Assembly: GCA_034522075.1 (NCBI GenBank)
Contig: JAXHLO010000015.1
Coordinates: 17,065-81,064 of the forward strand
Reading direction: 5' to 3'
From: UBA7803 sp034522075
GTDB taxonomy: Bacteria; Pseudomonadota; Gammaproteobacteria; Pseudomonadales; Azotimanducaceae
Length of the DNA: 64,000 bases
The translations under genes were made by a program, and so were the position numbers. The notes beneath the pieces were generated by a model that was not told where the DNA came from, made no database searches, and saw only the letters and a program-made list of their open reading frames with translations. This document shows positions 1-8,002 of this stretch, one piece after another (position 1 is the stretch's first letter; every line of letters starts with the position of its first letter).

Positions 1-86
1 TTGTCAGGCCGATCATATCAGCCGAATGGCCGTAACTTCGCTTCGAGACCCCAGACGCAGTATCGGTCCCCAGGTACTTCAGCCGC
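1..86. other. Window-edge sequence without a visible gene
   Basis: This short stretch precedes the end of the cupin gene. I see no convincing reading frame, hairpin or repeat in it. Confidence 0.5.
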
Positions 87-1277
87 TCACAGATCCGCTG
101 CTGCCAGCAGTACCGAGAGCCGCTTGCTGGCCGCGTCTCGCGGCAGGCGGATTCCGGCACCGTTGACCTGCGCCGACAGGGCGGCGCCCGGCACGAAGGC
201 GGCCTGCTCCGGCGCCAGTGTCAGGTTGCCCACAGTCACCTGCCCCTGTACCCCCATGCATAGCAGATAGCTCGCATGAACCGGCAGCGCCAGGCTGCTG
301 CCGGCCGGCACCCTGACCCGCCAGACCCGGAAGTCGTCGAAGGTGACGATGTTCTCCACGCCGTCAGCGAGCTGCTCGAAGCGCGGCGGCGCAGGCACAT
401 CCAGATGCATGCGCGCTACCGCAGCCTCGGTATCCCAGTGATCCTGGGTGAGTACCTGCTGGGCGAAGGAGATGATGTAGCGTTCGTAGGTGGGGGTCTG
501 GAATTCGACCACCCTGACGCCGTGCTGCAGAGAATGGGGCAGCCAGGTGGGTACCACCACCACGTCGCCGACGCGCAGCTCCCGCATACCGGTGAAGGCA
601 TTCATGGCAGCGCGCAATTCGGCTTCCCGGCCCGCGGCCACCGCCACTCCGGCGTCGATGTCCCGGCGCACGGCCTCGTAGGCCTGCACTGCGGCCAGAT
701 AATCGCGGCGGAAGGCGTCGTCGTCGGCGTACCGGCGGCGCAGGTCCTGGTTCATGCCGAAGCGGATGCCGCCGCTGCCGTCCGGCCAGGCTTCCGGGTC
801 GACGTGCGTGACCACGTAGACTTCCTGTTTCTGTTCGTGGGTTTCGAAATACAGATCGCCCAGCACCGGTTCGGGATCGGGGTCGAGTATCTTCAGCAGC
901 ACGAGGGGCAGCCCGCCGGTCAGGCGCCGCGGCGCCAGGGCCAGGTAATGCGACAGCGGCAGCACGCCGGCCGGCGTGCGCACGCCGCATTCACCGCGGG
1001 CCTCGATACCGCTGTGCCAGATCTCCTGCCCCCAGGGCTTGGCAATGTGCACCGGCTCGAGCAGCACCGGTTCGTCCAGGAATATCTCGTGATCTTCCAG
1101 CCGCGCCTGCACCCGCCCGTCGCCGCTGATCCGGTAGGTCGGCTCCAGGGTGATGCTGTCCGGCGTGCTGCGCCAGTCGCGGCACAGGGTCAGGGTCTGG
1201 CGCACATGGGCCGTGCCGCTGCTGCAGGCCAGGGCCTGGTCCAGAGCGCTATCGCTGTCGGGATAGTTGGGCATCAT
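87..1277 (-). CDS. Cupin-type, class I mannose-6-phosphate isomerase-like protein
   Basis: The 396-residue protein has the two-part cupin layout of class I phosphomannose isomerases. An early block KPWGQEIWHSG resembles the ManA 'KPWG' start. A metal-site region follows around ETHEQKQEVYVV, then a late block THLPHSLQHG-like (seen as TWLPHSLQHGVRVVEFQTP) carrying His and Glu of the second cupin. ManA enzymes interconvert mannose-6-phosphate and fructose-6-phosphate, but sequence alone does not fix the substrate here. The start is taken at the first of two adjacent ATGs, just downstream of a CACTATAGTG palindrome shared with the divergent ada-type gene. An alternative is a sugar-binding cupin without isomerase activity. 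Confidence 0.6.
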   Translation of the reverse strand: MMPNYPDSDSALDQALACSSGTAHVRQTLTLCRDWRSTPDSITLEPTYRISGDGRVQARLEDHEIFLDEPVLLEPVHIAKPWGQEIWHSGIEARGECGVRTPAGVLPLSHYLALAPRRLTGGLPLVLLKILDPDPEPVLGDLYFETHEQKQEVYVVTHVDPEAWPDGSGGIRFGMNQDLRRRYADDDAFRRDYLAAVQAYEAVRRDIDAGVAVAAGREAELRAAMNAFTGMRELRVGDVVVVPTWLPHSLQHGVRVVEFQTPTYERYIISFAQQVLTQDHWDTEAAVARMHLDVPAPPRFEQLADGVENIVTFDDFRVWRVRVPAGSSLALPVHASYLLCMGVQGQVTVGNLTLAPEQAAFVPGAALSAQVNGAGIRLPRDAASKRLSVLLAAADL

Positions 1278-1310
1278 GTCCGGTTCCGGCGAGTTTTTTC
1301 CCGGCAGCGG

Positions 1311-1320
1311 CACTATAGTG
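1311..1320. promoter_or_regulatory. CACTATAGTG palindrome between divergent genes
   Basis: A perfect 10-bp palindrome lies midway between the cupin gene start (1277, minus) and the Ada-AlkA start (1342, plus). It contains TATAGT, which could act as a -10 element for the rightward gene. Flanking GCGG and CCGC extend the symmetry imperfectly. It could be an operator, possibly for the Ada-type regulator itself; that role is inference. Confidence 0.35.
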
Positions 1321-1341
1321 ACCGCACTGCACGGAGGTGCC

Positions 1342-2851
1342 ATGTTTCCGGCTCATCATATCTGTGAGCGTGCCAGACTGTCTCGCGATCCCCGCTTCGA
1401 CGGCGCCTTCTTCATTGGTGTGGTCACCACCGGCATCTACTGCCGGCCGGTGTGCCCCGTGCGTCAGCCGGGCGCCGGCAACGTCCGCTATTACCCCACG
1501 GCGGCGGCTGCGGAGGCGGCCGGATTTCCGGCCCTGCCTGCGCTGTCTGCCGGAAACGGCTGCGCGCATCCCGGAGTGGAGCATCTCCAGCCGCACGGTG
1601 ATCCGCGGGCTGCGCATCATCGACGGCGGTTTCCTCGATGCCGAATCCAGCGCCGTTCTGGCAGCCCGGCTCGGGGTCAGCAGCCGCCACATGAATCGGC
1701 TGTTTCGTGCCGAACTGGGTGCGACACCCAGGACGCTGGCCATGACGCGCCGCCGCGGACTGGCCAAGCGGCTCATCGACGAGACGGACTTGCCGCTTGC
1801 GGCGGTCGCCCTGCAGGCGGGATACGGCAGCCTGCGGCGGTTCAACGACGACGTGCGCCGCTGCTATGGCCGTCCGCCCGGGGTGCTGCGGGCCCGGCGC
1901 CGCGGCAGACGTTCACCCCGCCGGGTAACCGCAGACGCGTACTACTCGTTGCGTCTGCCGGTCAGGGCTCCCTACCACGCGGACTGGGTTTTCGAATTTC
2001 TCGCCCGGCGGGCGCTGGCCGGTTTCGAGACGGTGTCCGGGCGGTGTTACCGGCGGCGCGTGTTCGACGCCGACGGCAGCGAGCACTGGATCGAGGTGCG
2101 CTGGGACGGTGACGCCCTGCACCTGGACGTGCCGCTGGCGTGCACCGTGCCCCTGTCCGACATTCTGCGCCGGGTGCGGCGGGTCTTCGATCTGGACGCC
2201 GATCCGCGCGCCATCGATGCCGCTCTGGGAGACGATCCGCTGCTGGCCGAGGTGGTCAGGGAGCATGGCGGCCTGCGCGTCCCCGGTGCCTGGGATGGTT
2301 TCGAAACCACGGTCCGGGCCATTCTCGGTCAGCAGGTCAGCGTCGACCGGGCGACCGTGCTGGCCCACAAGCTGCTCGACCGCTACGGCGCCCACTGTCT
2401 GACCAGCCCCGCCGCGCTGGCGGACGCTGTGCCCGCCGAGATCGGCATGCCCGGGCGGCGCGGTCAGGCCATCAGCCTGCTGGCAGCCGCCGTGGCCGAT
2501 GGGCGTCTGCAGCTCGACGATGCGGCACCGGCAGCGGACCTGCAGGCGGCTCTGTGCGCCATTCCGGGTATCGGTCCGTGGACGGCCGGCTATGTGGCCA
2601 TGCGGGTGGCCAAAGACCCGGACGCATTTCCGGTCAACGACTGGGTGGTGTTGAAAGTGCTGCAGAGCGCCCTGGGCGAGGCGGCTGCGCTCAGCGCCGC
2701 CCGCGCCGCAGCAGCAGGCCGGCCGGGCAGCCGGGCTGACGGCTGGCGTCCCTGGCGGGCCTATGCCGTGATGTATCTGTGGAAACTTTCCCAGAGCGTG
2801 CGTGCCGCCGAGCGGCGGCCGGCGCCGCCGCGAGCCACGGAGGCACGATGA
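1342..2851 (+). pseudogene. Ada-type sensor/AraC HTH/AlkA glycosylase fusion, frameshifted
   Basis: The reading begins at ATG 1342 behind a GGAGG site. It encodes an Ada zinc domain (DGAFFIGVVTTGIYCRPVCPVR, two Cys) in frame 1. The second Cys pair (RPCLRCLPE) is in frame 2, so one extra T near 1527 breaks the frame. Frame 2 then continues with an AraC-type helix-turn-helix (ARLGVSSRHMNRLFRAELG), an AlkA N-terminal domain and an HhH-GPD glycosylase. The HhH reads IPGIGPWTAGYVAMR, with the catalytic Asp in FPVNDW. The family combines methyl-phosphotriester sensing, adaptive-response transcription and excision of alkylated bases. Everything except the shift is intact, so a sequencing error or very recent mutation is likely. 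The stop overlaps the ogt start (ATGA). Confidence 0.8.
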
Positions 2852-3360
2852 TCTATACCTACATGGACAGCCCGGTGGGCCGGCTGCTGCTCGCCGCTGA
2901 AGGCGGCGCGCTGAAGCTGATTTCGTTCTCCAGCGGCCGCAAGGCACGCGGCCCGGACGCCGGGTGGCGGCGTCACGACGATCCCTTTCACCGGGCCCGG
3001 GTGCAGCTCGAGGAATACTTCGCAGGTACCCGGCAGCAGTTCGACCTGACACTGGCACCGGAAGCCACGCCGTTTCAGGCACGGGTACTGGCAGCGTTGC
3101 AGCGGATTCCGTACGGCGAGACCCGCAGCTACAAGGACATCGCCCGGGAACTCGGCGACGTCAACGCCGTACGGGCCGTGGGCGGGGCCAACGGCAACAA
3201 CCCCGTGCCCATCGTGATTCCGTGCCACCGGGTCGTCGGCAGTAACGGCTCGCTGACCGGGTTCGGCGGCGGGCTGGAAGCCAAGCGCTTTCTGCTGGAT
3301 CTGGAGCGGCGCCACTCGGGGCTGTTTGGTGCGCCGGACGCGGCACCTTCGGCGACGTAA
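2848..3360 (+). CDS. ogt: Methylated-DNA--[protein]-cysteine S-methyltransferase
   Basis: This 170-residue suicide enzyme transfers the methyl group from O6-methylguanine to its own cysteine. The active site is the PCHRVV motif (Cys126), followed by GSLTGFGGGLEAKRFLL; the DNA-binding helix region ETRSYKDIARELG precedes it. Length is normal for Ogt. The start ATG at 2848 has a GGAGG site inside the preceding gene and overlaps its stop by four bases, so the two repair proteins are translationally coupled. With the upstream Ada-AlkA fusion this forms a compact alkylation-repair operon covering base excision and direct reversal. Confidence 0.93.
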   Translation: MIYTYMDSPVGRLLLAAEGGALKLISFSSGRKARGPDAGWRRHDDPFHRARVQLEEYFAGTRQQFDLTLAPEATPFQARVLAALQRIPYGETRSYKDIARELGDVNAVRAVGGANGNNPVPIVIPCHRVVGSNGSLTGFGGGLEAKRFLLDLERRHSGLFGAPDAAPSAT

Positions 3361-3378
3361 GTAACCGATCAGTTACTT
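3359..3378. promoter_or_regulatory. Operator 1, AGTAAC-N6-GTTACT
   Basis: Perfect 7-bp arms AAGTAAC and GTTACTT flank a 6-bp spacer, immediately after the ogt stop. The core AGTAAC-N6-GTTACT is identical to the second site about 61 bp downstream. A repeated site just ahead of a TetR gene fits an autoregulatory operator. Confidence 0.6.
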
Positions 3379-3420
3379 TCTGGCTCTCCCTTGCCGCCGA
3401 GGCTCATTGCTGGTGGAATA

Positions 3421-3438
3421 AGTAACTGTATAGTTACT
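3421..3438. promoter_or_regulatory. Operator 2, AGTAAC-N6-GTTACT
   Basis: The same half-sites with the same spacing as operator 1; here the inner bases extend the symmetry (AGTAACT-GTAT-AGTTACT). It ends 13 bases before the chosen TetR start codon, where a bound repressor would block transcription or initiation. The centre-to-centre spacing of 61 bp is close to six helical turns. Confidence 0.65.
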
Positions 3439-3451
3439 CAGGTTGGCCAGG

Positions 3452-3871
3452 ATGGACCGGATTTCTCGACAGCGTGACCCCGCGGCGGCACGCCGGCGTA
3501 TTCTCATGGCCGCGGCCGTCGAGTTCGCCGGCCGGGGCTATGCCGGCGCCCGGGTGGACCGCCTGGCCGCCACCGCCCGGGTGAACAAACGTATGCTCTA
3601 CCACTATTTCGGCGACAAGCAGGGCCTCTATCGGGCCGTGCTGGACGATCGCCTGCCGCCGCCGGCGGATGTGGCGGCCGGCGCTTACCTGGAGCCGCTG
3701 GCGGCCAGACTGCTGCTGTGGACATTGCTGGAGCCGGCTGCGGCGGACCTGGCCGGGCAGTGGCGATGGAACCGCGAAATGCTGGCTGCCGTGCTGGCCG
3801 CTCTGGTGCCGGAGGGAGGGATCATGCCGCGTAAACCGAGGATACGGTTGGCCAGCCGGGCGGGGGACTAA
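3452..3871 (+). CDS. Short TetR-family regulator
   Basis: The N-terminal half is a clear TetR DNA-binding domain: RRRILMAAAVEFAGRGYAGARV leads into a helix-turn-helix with the recognition segment RMLYHYFGDKQGLYRAVL. At 139 residues the protein is about 50 residues shorter than usual, and the last part (PRKPRIRL...) does not look like a TetR ligand domain, so the C-terminus may be truncated. ATG 3452 is preferred over TTG 3443 because CAGG lies about nine bases upstream. Two identical operators directly upstream suggest autorepression. It ends tail-to-tail with aroA, sharing three bases. Its target gene is unknown. Confidence 0.75.
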   Translation: MDRISRQRDPAAARRRILMAAAVEFAGRGYAGARVDRLAATARVNKRMLYHYFGDKQGLYRAVLDDRLPPPADVAAGAYLEPLAARLLLWTLLEPAAADLAGQWRWNREMLAAVLAALVPEGGIMPRKPRIRLASRAGD

Positions 3872-5166
3872 GTCTTCGGTGCTGTCACCGCCAGCGCCTG
3901 AAAGCGCTCGAAATAGTCCGGAAATGTCTTCGCCACGCACGCCGGGTCGCGGATGACGATCGGCACACCGGCCAGGGCCACCAGTGACAGGCACATGGCC
4001 ATGCGGTGATCGCCATAGGTCTCCACGGCGGCTTCCCGCCACTGCACCGGCGGCGTGACCTGCAGCCAGTCCGGGCCTGTCTCGACCTTCCCACCCACGC
4101 GGGTCAACTCATTGGCCATGGCGCTCAGCCGATCGGTTTCCTTGACCCGCCAGTTGCCGATGTTGCGGATGGTGCTGGTGCCGGCGGCGAACAGCGCCAG
4201 CGCGGCCACGGTCATGGCCGCATCGGGAATGTGGTTCAGGTCGAGGTCTACCGCTGCCAGGGTGCCGGAGACCGGCGGCCGCACGGTGATCGCATCGTCG
4301 CTGCGCGCCACCCGCGCACCCATGGCCGTGAGCACGTCGAGGAAGCCCAGGTCGCCTTGCACGCTGTCCGCGCCGATGCCGGTCACCTCGATGCCGGGCC
4401 CGCGAATGGCCCCGGCCGCGAGGAAATAGCTGGCCGACGAAGCGTCCCCTTCCACCAGATAGTCTCCGGGTGCCGCGTAGCCGCCGGGTTGTACCGAGAA
4501 TTCCGCGTAGTCGTCATGCTCCACGCGGGCTCCGAAGCGGCGCATCATATGCAGAGTGATGTCCAGGTAAGGCCTGGACACCAGCTCATCGCTCAGTTTT
4601 ACGGTTACCGGTCCGTCGGCCAGGGGCGCTGCCATGAGCAGGGCGGTGAGAAACTGACTCGAGACGCTGCCGCGGATGCGGGTCGTGCCGCCTTCCAGGC
4701 CGGTGCCGATCACTTCCAGGGGCGGATAGCCGGGTTCGCCCAGGTAGCGTATACGGGCGCCCAGCGGGGTCAGCGCATCCACCAGGTCGGCCACCGGACG
4801 TTCCCGCATGCGCGGCGATCCATCCAGCACGAACGTCCCCCGGCCCAGGGTCAGGGCCGCGACCAGTGGTCGCAGCGCCGTGCCGGCCAGCCCCAGATAG
4901 AGCTGCCAGTGGCCGGTTTCGCGGACCAGCGGTCCACCGCGCCCCGCCACCCGGCAGACGCTGCCTGACTGCTCGACGTCGATACCCAGGGTGTTGAGCG
5001 CCGTGATCATGTGTCCGGTATCTTCGCTGCGCAGCAGATTGGTCAGGCAAGTGTCACCGTCCGCCAGCGCCGCCAGCAGCAGCGCCCGGTTGGATATGCT
5101 TTTCGATCCGGGCAGGGCCAGGGTGCCGGCCAGATGATCGATGGGTTCCAGGCGCAGGGTGGTCAT
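3868..5166 (-). CDS. aroA: 3-phosphoshikimate 1-carboxyvinyltransferase (EPSP synthase)
   Basis: The 432-residue enzyme condenses shikimate-3-phosphate with phosphoenolpyruvate in the chorismate pathway. Diagnostic blocks are LPGSKSISNRALLLAALADG near residue 19, LGLAGTALRPLVAALTLG, DGSPRMRERPV and the C-terminal KETDRLSAMANEL. The conserved Lys and Arg of the substrate pocket are present. Length is standard for the class I type. The first ATG is used; upstream sequence is short before the syd gene end. Confidence 0.95.
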   Translation of the reverse strand: MTTLRLEPIDHLAGTLALPGSKSISNRALLLAALADGDTCLTNLLRSEDTGHMITALNTLGIDVEQSGSVCRVAGRGGPLVRETGHWQLYLGLAGTALRPLVAALTLGRGTFVLDGSPRMRERPVADLVDALTPLGARIRYLGEPGYPPLEVIGTGLEGGTTRIRGSVSSQFLTALLMAAPLADGPVTVKLSDELVSRPYLDITLHMMRRFGARVEHDDYAEFSVQPGGYAAPGDYLVEGDASSASYFLAAGAIRGPGIEVTGIGADSVQGDLGFLDVLTAMGARVARSDDAITVRPPVSGTLAAVDLDLNHIPDAAMTVAALALFAAGTSTIRNIGNWRVKETDRLSAMANELTRVGGKVETGPDWLQVTPPVQWREAAVETYGDHRMAMCLSLVALAGVPIVIRDPACVAKTFPDYFERFQALAVTAPKT

Positions 5167-5192
5167 GGCGCGGCATTGTAGCCCAACGCTGC

Positions 5193-5834
5193 TCAGTCGG
5201 GGCGCTCGGGGTGGAGTTGCGGCGGCGCCGGATCCAGGCCGTCGAGAAATACCCCCAGGGACTCGGCCACGACCCGCAGCGGTTTGCGCCCCGGGGCCTC
5301 CAGCAGGACCTGCCCGCTGTCGTTGTCGACGCTGAGAAACAGTTCGGAGTCTGCTTCCGTGCAGGCGAAGAACACGCTCATGGGTTGCCGCAACCGCCGT
5401 TTGGTGAGCGCGTGACCGATCAGGTTTTCCACCAGCCGGTCGGCATCCTCATCGTTCCACAGCAGCAGCAGACTCACGTGACCCTCGCTGGCGGTGGCCT
5501 CCAGACCGCCGGACCAGTAGCGCCCGTAGAAGGTTTTCAGGGACGGGTGGATGGGAACTTCCAGGGCCCGCTCCAGGCCGGCGAAGACGTCGCCCTCGGG
5601 CTCGCGCCGCTGCGGCAGCCAGAGCACGCGGTGCTCACCCTGTGCATCCAGATACGGTTCGGCGATTTCACAGGTTGAGCGCCATTGGGGGTCGTGAAAG
5701 TCTTCCAGACGGGGGAAGGCTTCGAGGTAGCGTTCGATGAAGGCATCGAGCGCGGCGGACACCCTGGGATCGGCGCTGGTATTGATGGCGGGCAAAGACT
5801 CCTCCGGCCGGCAGCGTGAACGCGATGGTATCAC
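5193..5834 (-). CDS. syd: SecY-interacting protein Syd
   Basis: Syd is a peripheral inner-membrane protein that monitors SecY assembly in Gammaproteobacteria. The match is strongest in the core VENLIGHALTKRRLRQPMSVFF and in the C-terminal VAESLGVFLDGLDP. TFYGRYWSGGLEA and the acidic patch WNDEDADRL are also family features. The predicted protein has 213 residues, somewhat longer than E. coli Syd because of an N-terminal extension. Translation from the GTG at 5834 overlaps the greB stop as GTGA, so the two genes are coupled; a later start is possible. Confidence 0.85.
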   Translation of the reverse strand: MIPSRSRCRPEESLPAINTSADPRVSAALDAFIERYLEAFPRLEDFHDPQWRSTCEIAEPYLDAQGEHRVLWLPQRREPEGDVFAGLERALEVPIHPSLKTFYGRYWSGGLEATASEGHVSLLLLWNDEDADRLVENLIGHALTKRRLRQPMSVFFACTEADSELFLSVDNDSGQVLLEAPGRKPLRVVAESLGVFLDGLDPAPPQLHPERPD

Positions 5835-6334
5835 CGCGATTCGTAGCGGAGATCGACGATGCAGAATGCCCGCTGCTCACCGGCCTGCTCGACGTGCACT
5901 TCGTCGCCATTGCGTTTTTTGAGCAGTGCGCGGGCCATGGGCGCATCGATGCTGATGTAATCGGCAGCGCGGTCGAACTCGTCCGGACCTACCAGGCGGT
6001 AACGCATTGTCTCACCGGACTCGTCTTCCAGAGTGACCCAGGCGCCGAAATACACGCGGCTGGTGTCCGGCGGCGGGCGATCCACCACTGTGAGTTCCTC
6101 GAGGCGTTTCGACAGGAAGCGCACGCGGGCGTCGATCTCGCGCAGCTGCTTCTTGCCGTAGATGTATTCGGCGTTTTCCGAGCGGTCGCCCATGGCGGCC
6201 GCCTCGGCCACCTTGCGGGTAACCTCGGGACGTTTCTCCTTCCAGAGAGCCTTCAGTTCCGCCGTCAGCCGCTGATGGCCCTCCGGGGTAATGTAGGGCG
6301 AGGCACGCGGCCGCGGCGGTCGGTATCGGCTCAT
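5831..6334 (-). CDS. greB: Transcription elongation factor GreB
   Basis: GreB inserts into the RNA polymerase secondary channel and stimulates cleavage of backtracked RNA. The N-terminal coiled coil contains GDRSENAEYIYGKKQLREIDARVRFL, with the acidic tip residues that coordinate Mg2+ (AAMGDRSENAEY). The C-terminal FKBP-like domain includes DEFDRAADYISIDAPMARALL. The start MSRYRPPRP gives 167 residues, close to the family norm; upstream codons of the open frame are not conserved. The gene lies upstream of syd and is divergent from thpR. Confidence 0.93.
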   Translation of the reverse strand: MSRYRPPRPRASPYITPEGHQRLTAELKALWKEKRPEVTRKVAEAAAMGDRSENAEYIYGKKQLREIDARVRFLSKRLEELTVVDRPPPDTSRVYFGAWVTLEDESGETMRYRLVGPDEFDRAADYISIDAPMARALLKKRNGDEVHVEQAGEQRAFCIVDLRYESR

Positions 6335-6401
6335 AGGGTCGACGGTTCCGTCGGCAGTTGGGGATGGAGGCAAGCAGTCTAACCAAGCCGTTCCGTATCC
6401 G

Positions 6402-6407
6402 TATACT
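6402..6407 (+). promoter_or_regulatory. -10-like TATACT just before thpR
   Basis: TATACT ends eight bases before the thpR ATG at 6415, and there is no Shine-Dalgarno sequence in between. If used, transcription would begin at or near the A of the start codon, giving a leaderless mRNA. No good -35 match is visible. Confidence 0.35.
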
Positions 6408-6414
6408 GGCCCGT

Positions 6415-6954
6415 ATGCGCTGTTTCGTTGCCGCCTTCCTGACCCCTGCCAGTGCTGTGGAGCTGCACTCGGCGTTCCGCGCAGTCTATCCGGAGGACGA
6501 GAGCGCGTTGCCGCAAGCGCGCATGCGCCGGGTACCGCTGGACAATTATCACGTCACCTTGAAGTTCATCGGCGAGGCTGCCGAGGCAGATCTGCCGGCG
6601 CTGCTTGGTGCGGTTGCGGATCTTCCCGGCGGCAATGACCGGACCGGTACCATTGTCACGGAGATGCGCCGATTCGTTGGCTTTCCCCGCCCGGCAGCCG
6701 CCCGTATGGCAGTGGGTGAATTACCACCCGATCTCCGTCTGCAGACCTGGGCGAGCGAGCTGGAAGCCGCCCTGGGTGCGTCGGACCGGGCGTTCCGGCC
6801 CCATGTCACGGTTGCCCGTTTCCGTCGTCCCGTTGCTTTCCCTGTCACAGAGCTCGATCGGCCGTTATGCCTCGAGTTGCAGCTGCCGGCCCTCTATCGC
6901 AGCGAGCAGACCGGGTCAGGCGTGCGCTACCGGCGAGTGACGGCGGCGCCGTGA
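6415..6954 (+). CDS. thpR: RNA 2',3'-cyclic phosphodiesterase
   Basis: This 179-residue protein belongs to the 2H phosphoesterase family, formerly called 2'-5' RNA ligase. Both catalytic HxTx motifs are present: HVTLKF at His46 and HVTVARF at His130. Between them lie FVGFPRPAAARMAVG and an expected helix. The enzyme opens 2',3'-cyclic phosphates on RNA ends. The start MRCFVAAFLTP matches the family N-terminus. There is no ribosome-binding site, and a -10-like TATACT lies immediately upstream, so leaderless translation is possible. It is divergent from greB and convergent with mtnA. Confidence 0.9.
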   Translation: MRCFVAAFLTPASAVELHSAFRAVYPEDESALPQARMRRVPLDNYHVTLKFIGEAAEADLPALLGAVADLPGGNDRTGTIVTEMRRFVGFPRPAAARMAVGELPPDLRLQTWASELEAALGASDRAFRPHVTVARFRRPVAFPVTELDRPLCLELQLPALYRSEQTGSGVRYRRVTAAP

Positions 6955-6976
6955 ACGGCGCTGGCTGCGTGCGGAC

Positions 6977-8002
6977 TCAACGGTCGTTGCGCGCCATGAG
7001 CCGGGCCAGATTGTCGCCCAGCGGTGCCCGGGCAATGCCGCGCTCGGTGATGACGCCGGTGACCAGTTCGGCCGGGGTGACGTCGAATGCCGGATTGCGG
7101 GCCGGAACCCGGGCGGCGGCCGAACCCAGGACCTCTTCCGGGTCGCGCTCCTCGATCTCCACGTCGGCGCCGGACCCGGTCTGCGGATCGTAGGTGGAGG
7201 AAGGACAGGCGACGTAGAACGGTATGTCGAAGTGGCGGCACAGTACGGCCAGGTTCAACGTGCCGATCTTGTTCACCACATCGCCGTTGCCGGTCACCCG
7301 GTCGGTGCCCACGAGTACCAGATCGACTTCGCCGCGGGCCATGAAGCTGGCCGCCATGTTGTCGCAGATCAGCGTGACGTCGATGCCGGCGGCGGCCAGT
7401 TCCCAGGCGGTGAGCCGTGCGCCCTGCAGCAGCGGACGGGTTTCGTCCACCAGCACGCGGAACGGCACACCGGCTTCGTGGCGCAGGTACATGGGTGCGG
7501 TGGCAGTGCCCAGTCCGGCGACCGCCAGGGAGCCGGCATTGCAATGGGTAAGAATGTTCGTGCCCGCCTCGATGAGCACTTCGCCGTGGCGGCCGATGGC
7601 GCGGCAGATCTCGCTGTTCTCGCGGTGAATGGCTGCGGCTTCATCCGCCAGGGCGGTGACGCTGGCATCGCTGCCGGCCCGCCGTTCGAGGCGGGCTACG
7701 GCCCAGGCCAGATTCACGGCGGTGGGCCTGGCCTGTACCAGCCGCTCGGCGTAGCCATTCAGCCGCGCGAGGAAAGCGTCCCGGGATTCGCCGGCCACGC
7801 TGTCCCGGGCCATGGCTGAGGCCAGGGCATAGGCCGCTGCAATGCCGATGGCCGGAGCGCCGCGCACGGCCAGTGTGGCGATGGCGTCCACGGCCGCGTC
7901 GATGCTGTCGATGCGCAGGTAGTCCACGGTACCCGGCAGGCGCCGCTGGTCCAGCAGATACAGCTCGCCGTCCTGCCAGCGGATGGGCTCGGGAACGCTC
8001 AT
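6977..8002 (-). CDS. mtnA: S-methyl-5-thioribose-1-phosphate isomerase
   Basis: MtnA converts methylthioribose-1-phosphate to methylthioribulose-1-phosphate in methionine salvage. Catalytic Cys154 lies in THCNAGSLA and catalytic Asp234 in GTDRVTGNGDVVNKIGT. RGAPAIGIAAAYALA near residue 48 is the phosphate-binding start of the family. The 341-residue length is standard. The ATG overlaps the stop of the upstream class II aldolase (ATGA), so they form one operon. No mtnB/mtnC/mtnD genes are nearby, which suggests an alternative downstream route. Confidence 0.95.
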   Translation of the reverse strand: MSVPEPIRWQDGELYLLDQRRLPGTVDYLRIDSIDAAVDAIATLAVRGAPAIGIAAAYALASAMARDSVAGESRDAFLARLNGYAERLVQARPTAVNLAWAVARLERRAGSDASVTALADEAAAIHRENSEICRAIGRHGEVLIEAGTNILTHCNAGSLAVAGLGTATAPMYLRHEAGVPFRVLVDETRPLLQGARLTAWELAAAGIDVTLICDNMAASFMARGEVDLVLVGTDRVTGNGDVVNKIGTLNLAVLCRHFDIPFYVACPSSTYDPQTGSGADVEIEERDPEEVLGSAAARVPARNPAFDVTPAELVTGVITERGIARAPLGDNLARLMARNDR

